Shown one piece after another: positions 22,590-33,698 of a DNA stretch of 64,000 nucleotides. The stretch spans positions 1 through 64,000 of the forward strand of contig MU839861.1 of the NCBI GenBank assembly GCA_030411725.1, in the 5' to 3' direction. The translations under genes were made by a program, and so were the position numbers. The notes beneath the pieces are model-generated. The model saw nothing but the letters and a program-made list of their open reading frames with translations. It had not been told where the DNA came from and ran no database searches. The number at the start of each line of letters is the position of its first letter. Positions within the stretch are counted from its first letter, which is position 1. This DNA is from Echria macrotheca. Lineage: Eukaryota; Ascomycota; Sordariomycetes; Sordariales; Schizotheciaceae.

Positions 22590-24398
22590 ATGTCGTGCCC
22601 AATCCCCATCACGATGTCGAGAAGTCCGACGCTGGTGCCATCATCGAATGCTTCAGCTCTGTATTTCTCCCACACGAGCGAATCGTCGTCCAAGACCAAA
22701 CCGATTTCGTGCCCGACCCGGCCGTTCTCCCACGCGGATTCCGGTTATGGAACTGGAAACAACACTTCCTTCTCATCTCTTACCGGCAAGCAATCATTGA
22801 CGGGAGATGACGAGCCCCCAATTCCGGTCCGCAGTGTCCCATTACCGGGAAAAGAAGAGTTGCAGATCTTTCGGACAGAGATTGGACCAGCCCACATGGC
22901 CAGATTTCGAGAGATCACTCCGGAGATCCAGCGAGAACTTCTTAGCGCATTTCAAAAATCAACACCCTTTTTCACCAAGGCCAAAAAGAGAAAGCAGATT
23001 ACCATGTCGATCCGGCTTATGATGGTCGGTGACACGGCCGAGACGGCAAAACCATCCATTATCATCTTCCTCCCCGGTGGCGATGGAGCAAGCCGCATGG
23101 AGTCGGCTCTCAAGTTGCCGTCACTGAGACAGCTCTACATGCCTGATGATGGAATAACGCCGTGTTTCACCGTTGTGGTTGTCGATCAAGCTCCTAAGAA
23201 ACGGTTTTGTGAAGACATCCAGGTCGTTTGGGACACCAGCCTGTCCGGGGAAAAGGATTCGTCAACGTTCTGTGGGACGCAGGTCTACCTGCAGAGCCGC
23301 GATGGCAGATCGGCTATTTCCACGCTCGGCGGCATTGTGAAGTTGACCTACGGGCCCGGGGACTTCAAGCTTGTTGGCATGACGGCTGGCCATGTCCTTG
23401 AAGAACTTTTCGACGGGGACGACTCGGACGAGGATTCCGACTCCGACGAGGTGGTCGGACAAGAAACCCAGGTTGTCGACAGACCATGTGGTAGCAAAGC
23501 TGGGGAAGTCCCATCTAACCAGGAGCTACCGATTACACAACTGGGGCAAGCATTTGGGACTATTTTGCACCCCAGAATCGACAACGACCTCCCACCCGAG
23601 GACCTGGGTCGACTCATCCCCACCTTTGACTGGGCACTGTTCGAGATGGATCCAGGGGCCAAAGTCAAGCCGAATCTCATCCACAAGGTTAGCTCGTCGA
23701 TCTCGCGCCGCTGCCGGCCCATCATGGCGACTGGGGGTGGGCAGACGATGACGGCGGCACCTCCAGAAAGCTTTCCTACCATGGAACCAATCGAGGTTGC
23801 GCTACTCGGGGGAAGCAGGTCCAGCCACCATGGCGGAAGCGCGATGATGTTTGGCGTGCTTTCCCACGTCCCCGGAGGAATCATGCTCTCTCCCGACCAC
23901 GGCTTCGTCGATGCGTATCTCCTCGTCCTCGACGAGGGGCAGCAGGAAGTCCGGGACGGCGACTCGGGCTCCTGGGTGGTGAATCCCGTCTCGATGGAAG
24001 TATACGGCCATATCGCCGCAACCGACATGACCGGCGACGCCTACGTGCTGCCGCTGCACAGGAGCTTTGACGAGATGAAGCAGGTCCTCGGGGTGGAGTC
24101 GGTCGATCTACCTCGCACTGCGGACCTCCTCGACGCTGCGCTCCGGGGGCCGGACATGTGCAGTGCCGGGAAACTGGGCGTGGGAATGCCCGTCATGCCG
24201 GATTGCCCGCGCGAGAGGAGGGCTTCAGAGGTCTTTCGGCTGTGTGAGGGGCTGCGATTGAGAGACTTGAAGCGGACCAGTGTTTTCTATGATGACGACT
24301 CAGGATACGGTTCGCTGGGTTCCCGCGGGGAAGTCACGCCGTTGGATCCGGCAACGGACGAGGTTGAGGAGGATAGGGACTATGTCGCATGCTGGTGA
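22590..24398 (+). CDS. Trypsin-like serine protease-fold protein
   Basis: A single-exon gene of 602 residues. The protease-fold region covers roughly 225-495. A His is in MTAGHVL (H268), an Asp in FDWALFEM (D347) and a Ser in the GDSGSW motif (S459), in the order and spacing of the chymotrypsin-like catalytic triad. An acidic insert (DGDDSDEDSDSDE) follows the His. No signal peptide is present, so this is an intracellular protein, unlike secreted fungal trypsins. Residues 1-90 are Ser/Thr-rich and disordered. Fungal genomes often carry such domains alone or fused to NLR-type signalling proteins (general knowledge). The motif DSGYG occurs twice, near residue 50 and near the C-terminus. It shares its promoter region with the membrane protein at 20741. 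Whether it cleaves substrates or acts as a binding fold cannot be told from sequence. Confidence 0.85.
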   Translation: MSCPIPITMSRSPTLVPSSNASALYFSHTSESSSKTKPISCPTRPFSHADSGYGTGNNTSFSSLTGKQSLTGDDEPPIPVRSVPLPGKEELQIFRTEIGPAHMARFREITPEIQRELLSAFQKSTPFFTKAKKRKQITMSIRLMMVGDTAETAKPSIIIFLPGGDGASRMESALKLPSLRQLYMPDDGITPCFTVVVVDQAPKKRFCEDIQVVWDTSLSGEKDSSTFCGTQVYLQSRDGRSAISTLGGIVKLTYGPGDFKLVGMTAGHVLEELFDGDDSDEDSDSDEVVGQETQVVDRPCGSKAGEVPSNQELPITQLGQAFGTILHPRIDNDLPPEDLGRLIPTFDWALFEMDPGAKVKPNLIHKVSSSISRRCRPIMATGGGQTMTAAPPESFPTMEPIEVALLGGSRSSHHGGSAMMFGVLSHVPGGIMLSPDHGFVDAYLLVLDEGQQEVRDGDSGSWVVNPVSMEVYGHIAATDMTGDAYVLPLHRSFDEMKQVLGVESVDLPRTADLLDAALRGPDMCSAGKLGVGMPVMPDCPRERRASEVFRLCEGLRLRDLKRTSVFYDDDSGYGSLGSRGEVTPLDPATDEVEEDRDYVACW

Positions 24399-24626
24399 TG
24401 CTGGTGAGATGTTCCTGATTTCGACTAGCAAGGGTCTCTTGCTGATAGGGTCTTAGATAGGGGAAGGATATCGAGCTCTTTTATTTCGACGCTGTGGTCA
24501 CGGTACATCTCATCGAGCGTCGCAGGAAGGACATCAAAACCCAACAACTCAGTGGCTTTTGCATGCGAATCGACTGATCCATATCGTATTCCAAGACAAC
24601 ATTCATGATTACCAATCATTGGGCAG

Positions 24627-25963
24627 TTAGCGAATAGCAGCATAAGTTGCATGTGCCTGACGTGGTGGCAGGAGCCTATCCGTGACCGAGCTACCAGTCT
24701 CCTCGTCATCATCCGGCACCGGCCTCCCAATGAACATCTGCTCAAACGGCGCCATATCCTCACCAATCTCCCCAATCCACGTGTTCATCTCCAGCTCGGC
24801 CTGCCGCATATATTCGATGCCCTGCTTCATGGACGTGCGGATCTCGCGCCGCCAGCAGGGACAGCAGCACGGCAGACAGCAGGCCGCGAACTTGACCAGC
24901 CTGAGTCCCACCCCGGGCAGCATGGCGAGCAAGCCGGTAAAAAACTTGCGAACGGCCTGCTGCCTCTGGGCGTACTCCTCCCGCGTCATGTACATCGGCT
25001 CGGGGACGACGACCTCGTAGACGCCAAAGATGTCCGACACCCTCGTGGCGCTGGTGAAGCGGACCATGGCGATGCAGCCCGTCAGCGCGCGCGAGAGGAA
25101 CGTGATGGCTCCGAAGGCGGCGCCGGCGGAAGATGCGGCCGAGTAGTTGCTGATGCGCATACCCTGGCCCGACGCCGTGCGCGCAAAGACGTAGCCGCCG
25201 ACCGCGTCGCTCATTATGAGCAGAATGGCCCAGACCCAGCGGAAGTAGTTGGTCCGCCCCTGGTCGTCCGGCTTGGGCCGGATATCGCGAATCGTCTCGG
25301 GGAAGAGCGGGATGGCGGCCACCAGGGCCGCTATGACGAGTTCTTGAGGTGCTATACATGGCCCTCTCTGTCAATATTTTCAGTGTTCCTTTTTGGGGGG
25401 GGGCGTCATCGACATGGATGATTGGGGGGGGGGGAACGCTTACTCTCGCCGAGTGTGAGATTTCCCATCTCGGTTACCAGCAAGGCACAGATGCCAAACG
25501 AGGACGAGAGGAGGAAGATGAGAAAGGTGAAGACCAGATTGACGTTGGTCATGAAGATGACTTCGCGAAACGTCGTCATGCCGGCCTTGGTGAGGCCGGC
25601 CAGTGCGCCGAGCCGGACGGCTCTCGTCGTGACGGGAAGGCCGTTGCCTTTGGCTCCGACGGATGCTGCCGCCGCCCCGGCGCCGGCGTGCATAGCCAGG
25701 TCGAGGACGGCGAGGAGTCCAAAGCCCCATACTGAGTGAGCTACCGTCAGCAAAAAAACCATGGAGAATGGAGATCAGGGTTATAATTACTTACTCATCC
25801 GGAAAGGGGCCGTGTTCATGACCATGGGTGGTAGCTGGATCTTGAGCGTGCCCTGGGGCACGACTTGGATGTTGGGCCGGGCGATCTCTTCGATAGCTGA
25901 CTCGTCATCGTCACGTACCCTCGCGGGGGTGATTTCTGTCGGTGTATCCATATAGGTAGCCAT
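24627..25963 (-). CDS. Multi-pass membrane protein, unknown function
   Basis: Three exons, 25963-25795, 25731-25444 and 25351-24627, joined in phase 1 by introns of 63 and 92 nt, encode 393 residues. The N-terminal ~55 residues are polar. Several hydrophobic segments follow, including FGLLAVLDLAMHAGAGAAAA, VNLVFTFLIFLLSSSFGI, a helix just after intron 2 (LVIAALVAAIPLF), FRWVWAILLIMSDAVGGYVF, AAFGAITFLSRALTG and LLAMLPGVGLRLVKF. A Cys cluster (CCLPCCCPC) follows the last one and could be palmitoylated. The acidic C-terminus is cytosolic-looking. I do not recognise the family. The second intron contains G runs of 9 and 11. The ATG at 25963 is in GCCATGG context. A similarly built gene lies head-to-head at 26736. 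Confidence 0.82.
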
Positions 25964-26735
25964 GGCGCACAAGTATGTCGTGGGTAAAATCCGGGTTTGG
26001 GACTGGCCAAATCTTGGGTACAGGCTGAGTTTATTAGTGTGTCAAGCTTTCAATCCTCACAGGCGCCGAACAGATTGAAACAAGAAAATTGTCATCGTAG
26101 GAAGTTCGTTATCACCAGGCTGAAAATGTTAGGAATTCCCATCATCAAGCCAGCAAGGGCAGGGCAGGCAGGCAGCGAGGCGTCTTCACATGAGACATTT
26201 TATCGCATTGCATTGCTGTGTTTTCCCCGATTTCTCTCAACTTTGGCTCTAGGCCCCCTTATCAGGCACCCCAACCGGTCTTGGCGGTCTGAGGCAGTGT
26301 TCAATATTCACACCGAGCACGGGACGAATCGGGCGTAGTGCAGGACCTGCATAAATGAGGCTTCGCCTCGTTGACGCACCACTACACTACACCAGGACGT
26401 GTCTTGATTCGTCGGATTATGCGCGTGATGCAACGTCTTTACCGACCGTCGGGGAGCCTGGGTCCGTTCGCTGGGGCAAAGAAGATTGAGATAAGATGTT
26501 TCACAAGGGAGGGAGCCGTCGCTGTCCCAGCCTTCAGCTACAGGGGCTTTTTGACATCCCGTGTATACGTCAAAGGTATCGCAGCTAGTTTGGGAACGTC
26601 GCCTGCCCCATTTCCAGCCAAGAGGCTTGCGATCTTGCATTGCTGCTCACTGTCCATCGGTATGTCTGAGGTTTGCTCAACGGCGCGCATCACGACTTGA
26701 GCGGCTCCCAAGAGCCCCTGAGAGCATCCGCAACC
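25964..26735. promoter_or_regulatory. Divergent intergenic region between two membrane-protein genes
   Basis: 772 bp with both genes pointing outwards, so both promoters must lie here. No gene was found and no specific site could be named. Confidence 0.4.
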
Positions 26736-27817
26736 ATGAGCACTAGCATACCCGTCGAAACCCAAAACCAGACCACGGTACCATGCGTGATCGAAGCCAA
26801 CCCCGACGTCACCGGCACCGGTGTAAGCCTTCTCTCGCGTCCGCTTCTCTTTGAATTGCCAACAGCACATGGTAACAAAAATCCCAGATCCGTATCTCCA
26901 TCTACACCCTATCCCTGGCCACAGGCGTCCTCACAACCGTCATGTCCCAAATCACGTCGGCCAAAAACTACGCCGAGTTCTCTCGGACCCTCAACTCGGC
27001 CATGCAGCTCCAGGGGCTCGCACTCCTGTGCACGGCGATCTACATGACCTTCCGGCAGCAGCTGACCCTGTTCCACGCCATCTGCGTGCTGCATCTTTTG
27101 AGCCTACTCGGATTCGGCCTGGTAGCCCAGAAAAAGTATGAGAGCACGACGCTGAGCGGCGTGGCATGGCGCCGGGGGGTGCTCGGGGCCGCGCGGTTCC
27201 TGGTCGCGGGTGCGTTTGTGGCGCTGACGGCGTACATCTGGCTGACGGCGCCGCACTTCGGGAGCCAGGCCGAGTGCAACGCGACGACCGTCTACGTCGT
27301 CTTCGGGGTCTCGATCCGCGCGACGGGCGATGTGTTTCGCTATGTCATTCTGGGGCTGATGGTGCTCATGGCCGTGGGCTGGGCTATCAGCGTGGTGGTG
27401 AGCTACCTGTTTGCGAGGTGCTGCTGCGGAGGGGTCAGGGAGACGGTGAAATGGTCGGCCGAGGCGGAGGAGGGACTCGCTGCGGTTGGGGAGATGTACT
27501 CGCGCGTGATGTTTGCAAATCCGGCGCACAAGCGGACGACGCTGTACCACCAGGTCGTGGCCGTTTCGATTCATACGGGCATCAATGTGTACATGATTGT
27601 CACGCTGGAGCAGATCGTTCGGAGGAATCATCTGAGCGAGGAGGAGAGCGAGTGGACGTTTGGACAGCTGCTGGCGTTGTTTATGCTTCTGGGCGTCGTG
27701 GTCGAGGTGGTCAATATCTTGCTGCCAAAGCTGGATCCTGAAGAGCGGCATGGGATAGGGGGGGATATGGAGCTGGCCGTCAGGATCAATAGGCCATACC
27801 GACCGAATGAACCATAG
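26736..27817 (+). CDS. Multi-pass membrane protein, unknown function
   Basis: Two exons, 26736-26822 and 26888-27817, with a 65-nt phase-0 intron (donor GTAAGC), encode 338 residues. A 29-residue polar N-terminus is followed by about six or seven hydrophobic segments, among them IYTLSLATGVLTTVM, LALLCTAIYMTF, FLVAGAFVALTAYIWLTA, VILGLMVLMAVGWAISVVVS and LLALFMLLGVVVEVVNILL. A Cys cluster (CCCGG) occurs after the fourth or fifth segment, as in the neighbouring protein at 24627. The similar size, exon plan (short polar first exon) and Cys cluster suggest the two are distant paralogues or partners, but pairwise similarity is low by eye. I recognise no transporter or receptor signature. Confidence 0.82.
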
Positions 27818-28334
27818 ACGATTGGTAATACGCTCGATAGTATTCCGATCCGTGAAGGCGGTGAAAGCACACGGCGGCCATCTGTCTGGCTAAGTCCCAC
27901 TCTAGACATCTTCAACACAACCTCGGCGCGAAAATCCGGCAGGAAGCAGCATCACTTGGCTCCGTCGGAAGAGGGACATGCTCTCTTAAACAAGGGCAGG
28001 CACGTGAAAGACCGCACACAAAATCGAATCGAGCGATGGGTAGAGTCTTATCTTGCACATGAAGAACTGGTGGTAAGGAAGATTTTTTGTAGGAGGAAGT
28101 CAGGAAGATGAGCGGGAGCCCTTGGACTGGCTAGCTTGTGGTCCGTGCTATCTTGCTATCTGCGTCCTGAAGACAGAGCTTGACCCTAACCCGGAGCGGC
28201 GGAAACGTGACGTCAGCTGGTCATCAGCTGATGCCGGACTCAAAGTCTGCCACTTCAGCTGCTCTGCTCCTTCCCTTCAACATCCCAGACACAAATGCAA
28301 AATCTGGCCACCTGAAATCCAGCAAGACATCAAC
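27818..28334. other. Intergenic
   Basis: No coding signal. The last ~150 bases before 28335 probably hold the promoter of the small gene that follows. Confidence 0.5.
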
Positions 28335-28541
28335 ATGGATCAGAATCCGCTTGGAGACCGCGAGAAGGCACTGGAGAACCAGTATATCAGGGAAAAGGAG
28401 TAAGAAGCCTTTGCTCAGCGGCGAGTCGAACTTCACTGACATCACACGCGCAGGAAGCAAATGGCCAAAGACAGGGCGGCCAAGGCACAGGCCGCAAAAG
28501 ACACAACCAAGCAGACACAGGACGCGGGCCAGAAAACTTGA
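28335..28541 (+). CDS. IF1-like small helical protein (50 residues)
   Basis: A very small gene with two exons, 28335-28399 and 28454-28541, and a 54-nt intron (GTAAGA donor, CGCAG acceptor). The joined frame encodes 50 residues and ends in TGA. The product is a highly charged single helix. The segment DREKALENQYIREKEK matches the pattern of the mitochondrial ATPase inhibitor family (IATP/IF1), in which a conserved RE.A.E..Y.R..E stretch binds F1-ATPase. It lacks the mitochondrial presequence and the long C-terminal coiled coil of yeast Inh1, and its tail is Lys/Ala/Gln-rich. It could therefore be an IF1-like regulator or an unrelated stress-type helix. The next gene converges on it from 133 bp away. 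Family assignment is by motif only. Confidence 0.68.
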
Positions 28542-28674
28542 GTCACGTCACGGCCGGAATGGGAACGCGAAGGCGCAACTCTCCTTGTCAAACTCTATCT
28601 CTCTTCGAGTGAATATAATTGCACGAATTCCCCTCAACACAACATAGAACCCCCAGAACAGAATCGACGTCATC

Positions 28675-30378
28675 CTAAATCGCCGCTCCTCCATCGCTCT
28701 CCTCCCACAAAGTCAGATCCCCCTCCGACCGGGGTGTGCTTTCACGGGACGACTCGACCGGAGGGCGGCGTGAAGCTGCCATGCTCATACTGCTCATCCT
28801 AGACACAACGTCGTCAAAGCCTGCCGTAGCAATCACCGAACTCGACCGGTCCGTTGTAAGCAACGGGTTGGTAGGTGTATCGTTCGAGTCGAATTGATTC
28901 CGAACCGCGCGGCCTTTTGTGAGTGCGGTGAACACCTCCGTTCTTGTCGTCTTGACCATCTGCTCGAGGATAGCGTCCCGCTTCTGTTCCAGCTGCTCTT
29001 CTCCGGGATACACGTCCGGAAGTCGCCAGTTGTCGTAGAAGTTCTGGTGCGATGGACGAACCTGGATGTCGGGATATGCCGAGAAGTACTGCTCACACAG
29101 TCGACAGGTCGGTTTGCTGCAACCAATGTACCGACCAAACTCGGCCTCACGGAAGAAGCGTACCGGATCCTCCCCGGCCATGGCATTCTCACGGTCTTCA
29201 CGCACGACGGAGTTATGATTCAGGATTTCCGCATGAACGATGGGGCAGAACCTCCTGCTCGAGCATCTCCTTTTGATCTGGTCGTCGAGCTTCCACTCAC
29301 GCAAGCTATCAGCGCGGGCCTGGTATGCTCGAACAACAGCGGGCTCTGCCGACATGCGCTTGAGCATGCCGCCTGCGGTCTTCCGAATCGAAGGTGGCTC
29401 GTCGTCGGGTATACTCGAAGCTACGTGGGTGACTCGAAAGTCGACAAAGGCCTCGGGCCAGAACCTTCGGGCGTAGATAAGCACCTTGACGCCGAGAAAT
29501 AGGGATAACAGGCGGCCGATTGCGTGGTGCATCGTCGACCAGGGCGTGTCAGCCGGACCTCCCCGGTTCCCGCTCGCCTTGGCGCGGATAAACCCCTCGA
29601 GCGAATGCCGGTAGGATCCGTTGATGACATGAAGAAGAGCTTCTGTCTTGGTGGCGACTAGTCGATCGTTAGTTCGCTCCAATGGACCCTTATCGCTACC
29701 TAATCTTCACATACATGATTCTTCAGCAACCACAACCTGCTGCGCTACAAACTCAACGAGAGGTGTCAGACTTCTCAGGTCTCTCGCAGCAGTCCTAGCT
29801 AATTCACCGGTATGTCAACAAGCGGTTTCGGCGGCAGCGAAAAAAAACTAACCTTCATCATTGCTTGTGGCTTCAGCATCGGCTTCTTCGATGCAGTATT
29901 CAAGGTTCTTGGCGATTTCCTTGGTGTACCACTCCATTCTCGGCCGTGTGAAGATAACCACCCTCCGGAGGATCGTTCTGAAGGTATCGCTCTGAGTATT
30001 GGCTGCTCGGATTGTCTCATCAGAAGCCTCTCCCAGGATGTTGAGAACTCCGTTCAGATACTCCTCCACGACAATCCACTCGTCCTCGGAGCGGTTATTG
30101 GAGGCCAGGCGATACTCGACACTTCCGGGCTGGAGAATCATGCATGATGTGATGGTACCACCGCCGTTTCCGCGGGTACTGTCGCAAATCTGGCCGACCT
30201 TGTTGACGAAACACTTGAAAGTCTCTCCAGAGTTTCTCTCGATTGCGATGTCCAACTCTACCGGGTCAGTGCTGCGGCTTTTGTGGAAGGTGTTCCTGAG
30301 GCAGTAAAGAAAGACGACTGCCTCGTAAAATCGTTTGCGGAGACTGGCTTGGAGGGGCTTGGGCTCACGGCTGTCCAT
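28675..30378 (-). CDS. OTT_1508-like nucleic-acid/nucleotide deaminase family protein
   Basis: Three exons, 30378-29853, 29798-29715 and 29657-28675, with 54- and 57-nt introns (the second has a CTAAC branch site), encode 530 residues. The C-terminal half carries a deaminase-type zinc site: a His-Ala-Glu in CPIVHAEIL (about 345-347) and SKPTCRLC (Cys near 388 and 391). It is followed by the HQNFYDNWRLP block that typifies the fungal OTT_1508-like deaminase family. The Glu would shuttle the proton and the His and two Cys hold zinc. The N-terminal ~200 residues are helical, with no named domain. The family was described from bacterial toxin-like proteins and expanded in fungi, where substrate and role are unknown. 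The last ~90 residues are Ser/Arg-rich and disordered. No signal peptide. Confidence 0.85.
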
Positions 30379-31458
30379 CTTGGGCGATACTACCAGCTGG
30401 GTGAAGAGGAAGAGAAACTTGGACGGCGTTGGCGCCGCGGTTTATAGACGTCTGAGTCTTGGCCGCCAGGCGCGTTGCCAAACAGCCTGACACGGGTGGA
30501 GCAGGTTTGGTGTCTCTGGGGACACGTTCCAAAAGCTCCGCCTCTGGTTCTGCCTCAGAGCGCAGCCAGAGATGGTGGGTTGCACGAGACATTGAGGCAT
30601 GTAAGGCAAACCCGCTGACAACGTAATAGCAGGCTTCGATGCCACTCATCCCGAACGAGGCATCCAGTCGCAGCAAGAATGCGGACTTCGAGAGCGAAAT
30701 GGATCTTTATCTTGCATCAGGCATACGGTCGATGTTTGGTTGTGCCTCCAAAACCTCCACGAACCTCCGTCATCCCGGCGGCCTGGTTGGTTGTCACGTC
30801 AAAAATCCTCTCCAATGGGAAATGCAGCCCGGAGCCGGTCATACGCCCCACCGGTCTCCTGCCGTGGGCCTCATGCGGTAGGCCTCAGTTGAGCTGGCAA
30901 TGTTTGCCTGGCTCATTGCTCAGGCTCGCCAATTCGTTCTGCATTCTCAGAGGTTCAGGAGGCATACAACTGCGGGCCTCGTCAATGCGCACAATTGGGC
31001 TATGCCTCCGTCATGAACTGCCTCGACATACAATCAAGCCGGAAAAGGGGCCATTATATGAACAATTGAATTCTCCGCTGTCAATACCGGCCCCCCCGTT
31101 CGTCGCCTGAATTCCGGTTAGATCGGTTGTGCTGCTCTTCTTGTGTTGTCGCATCACCAAATCCTTCGCCAGACACCGTCTCGCGTGACTTGTTGGGTTG
31201 CTCCACCAGAGCAGCCCACCCAGAATACTATCTCGAGTTCCTAGAATCTGGATGTTCGGTGAGCATTAGCAGACTGTGTTATGTTTAGGTTCTGGTAAGT
31301 CCATTGGCGCTTAACCCTGGATGATCTAACATATCGCCAGCCGCAACGCAGAAACTCTCGACCAGTATCCTGTTAACAGCGCAGTTGCTCTTGGAAACCC
31401 TAACTTCATCTGGGTTGATCTCTGTGGGTCTTTCCGTGGTGGGTGGTGCGCGACAGAA
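30379..31458. other. Divergent intergenic region
   Basis: Holds the promoters of the deaminase gene (leftward) and zinc-finger gene (rightward). GT and AG signals around 31260-31340 could mark an intron in the 5' UTR of the zinc-finger gene. No coding gene seen. Confidence 0.45.
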
Positions 31459-32593
31459 ATGCCCAGACGCACGTCACGCGCCCAGATGGCGGCGAGTCAG
31501 GGGGATTATGTTCCGAGTCCTCACGACGGGCAGGGATACGACATCGGCGGTGACGGCACTATCGACCCGCAGCTTCTGATGTTGGGTGGCGTTGCTGCAA
31601 GCACTGAGGCCGACAATGCGGCACCCTACACGTCCCCCGACACCATTGCTGGCCCATCATCGGGCACCACTTGGTCGGCAGACGACCCCTTTTCTTATGG
31701 TGAATACCCCGCCTTTGACGAGGGCTCTGGGAACTCGGGAGGATATTTTGCCTTTGAGGCTGACTATGCGACTGATTCAAACGGTTTCTATGGGGGTTCA
31801 TCCTTCGACAATGGTAGTTCGGTGCCAGTAGCTCTTGATTGCTACGCTCCAGTCTCTTAGAGCGGTAGCACCGAGACCATGGTTCGAAACGATTCACCCC
31901 CTGAGACGGCTTACACATCCTTCCAGAGCCAGCCGTCGCCGGAAGACTTTGGCTTCCAAGGTCTGTCCCTACAGCCAAATTACGAGCTAAGCCCTTCCGA
32001 CCCGGGCCCTTCGATGTCCCAGGACACAGTCTTTACCGATTACAACGACAACTTTTATACACAGCCGACTCCGGGCGAGGGTCCAATGGACGAAACGGAT
32101 CCCTACGACATTCCCGCTCTTGGAGACTTAGACCAAGAAGTGGTTGGTAGCGAAGCAGCATCGGACAACAACTACGTTTGCGAATTGCAAAATAAGCATG
32201 GTAATCTCTGCGGCAAAAAGTTTCCTCGGCAATGCGACCTGACGTGAGTTAACCCGTTTCCTCTTCACCATTGTACCAACATCCTAACACGACATCTCCA
32301 ACAGGAAGCACCAAAAGAACCACAGCCGGCCTACACCGTGCGAGCACTGCCCCCTCGGCTTTGCGGAAAGGAAGGACTTGGAACGACACATGAACACTCA
32401 CCATCCGTACGAGGCGGCTGTCGAGGGTCTCAAAAAAGACGAGAAACTTTGCCCCCTGATGTGCGGTTACAAGGGTCGGGCTGACAACCTCAAGCGGCAT
32501 GTGGAGAAGAAGCATCCCGAGAGCTTCCCCGATCTTTACGGTGGCCCGGTCAAGGAAAGATCCAGCAAGAAAGGCAAGGAGAAGGCGCGCTGA
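31459..32593 (+). CDS. C2H2 zinc-finger protein with an in-frame TAG
   Basis: The last exon and the end of the previous one encode zinc-finger units. The first spans the intron: YVCELQNKHGNLCGKKF and then RQCDLTKHQKNH. The second reads CEHCPLGFAERKDLERHMNTHH, and a third is degenerate (CPLMCGYKGRADNLKRHVEKKH). A 61-nt intron (32244-32304, phase 2) restores the first finger exactly. The upstream part is acidic and Ser/Gly/Tyr-rich like an activation domain. It is split by a TAG at 31858-31860, with the same frame open on both sides (31459-31857 and 31879-32243 from the next ATG). Either a small intron removes the TAG (48- and 54-nt candidates ending at 31875), or translation starts at ATG 31879 (GAGACCATGG), or the allele carries a nonsense change. 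Probably a nuclear DNA-binding regulator; targets unknown. Confidence 0.75.
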
Positions 32594-33698
32594 CCATGTT
32601 ATGTCGTCGGGGATCGGTGTTGCCGTCTTGATCTGGGGGTTATCTTTTGTCTTCGTTTCTGTCACTTTCGTATTGTCGATGTCCTTCTGTCCAGGTTAAG
32701 GTTTCTCTTCGCCGTCTCGATGTCGTATTTACATTCATTAGTCCTGGTGCTGTTTTTCTTTCTAGAATCTCTCTCTCTCTTTCCTTGTTATGTTATCAAC
32801 TTCCGTATTGGCTCTGGTTGGACACATCTACGTTCGTTAGCGTACTGCATACCGCATGCTTTATACATTGTCGTTCGTTATAAATATCTCTACGGTAACC
32901 CATACTCTTGCAGCATGTCGCGTCATATCAGACGGTAGCCGCGAGAGTTGTGGCTGCAGACCTCGGGTAAGCACGGCCGACTGCCGCGACACCCACTCAG
33001 TTTGACATATCTGCCTAGTCAAGAACACAGTAAGTTTTTTGATGACAACATGTCTAAGTTCAGCTTGGAACACTTCACCTGCCTTAACGAATACAACACT
33101 TCAGTGCCGCCAGCCTTTACTAGGCACTCTATTTACAACAAGATTTCATCTATATCCGAAGACCAGACTATTTATTAGCTCGGCACCTAGAAAACCAGCT
33201 ACGGAGCGAGAAACTAAAATGGACCACGGCACGCGTGCGGCGCGTGCAGCCACACGATTGATGACGCCACACACCAAATCATTAGCCTCGGATCCGGATG
33301 GGAAGAGGGAAGGCATGGTCAGTAGCCGCCATCCCCACACCCCTTCCCCCCCCGGCGGGCAAGAGAAGCCTCAAACGATGGAACTGCCGCCTCGACGTGA
33401 ACTTGCGGCCGCCATGGGGCCGGAATTGGCCCCTGGCTGTTTAGAGAAGAAAGGTTAAGATAAAAAGAACTACGACGCCTCCGACACTTCCTCTCTAGTA
33501 AAATTTATTTTCCGTCTTTTCCACTAGGTACCAAATGACTCGAGAAAAATCAACAAGCATCCTGAGATTTCTACTCCGTCTAATCCTTCTATTTCTCACC
33601 AGCATTCCGGCCATCTTTTTCATCCGTCTTCTGAAACCTGTAGATACCCGTGTTACTGCCCGCGTCAGTCACCACTCCCGCACAATGTTTCCGAGAAC
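32594..33698. other. Intergenic between converging genes
   Basis: T-rich 3' flank of the zinc-finger gene and 3' flank of the amylase gene. No gene or recognisable repeat. Confidence 0.55.
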
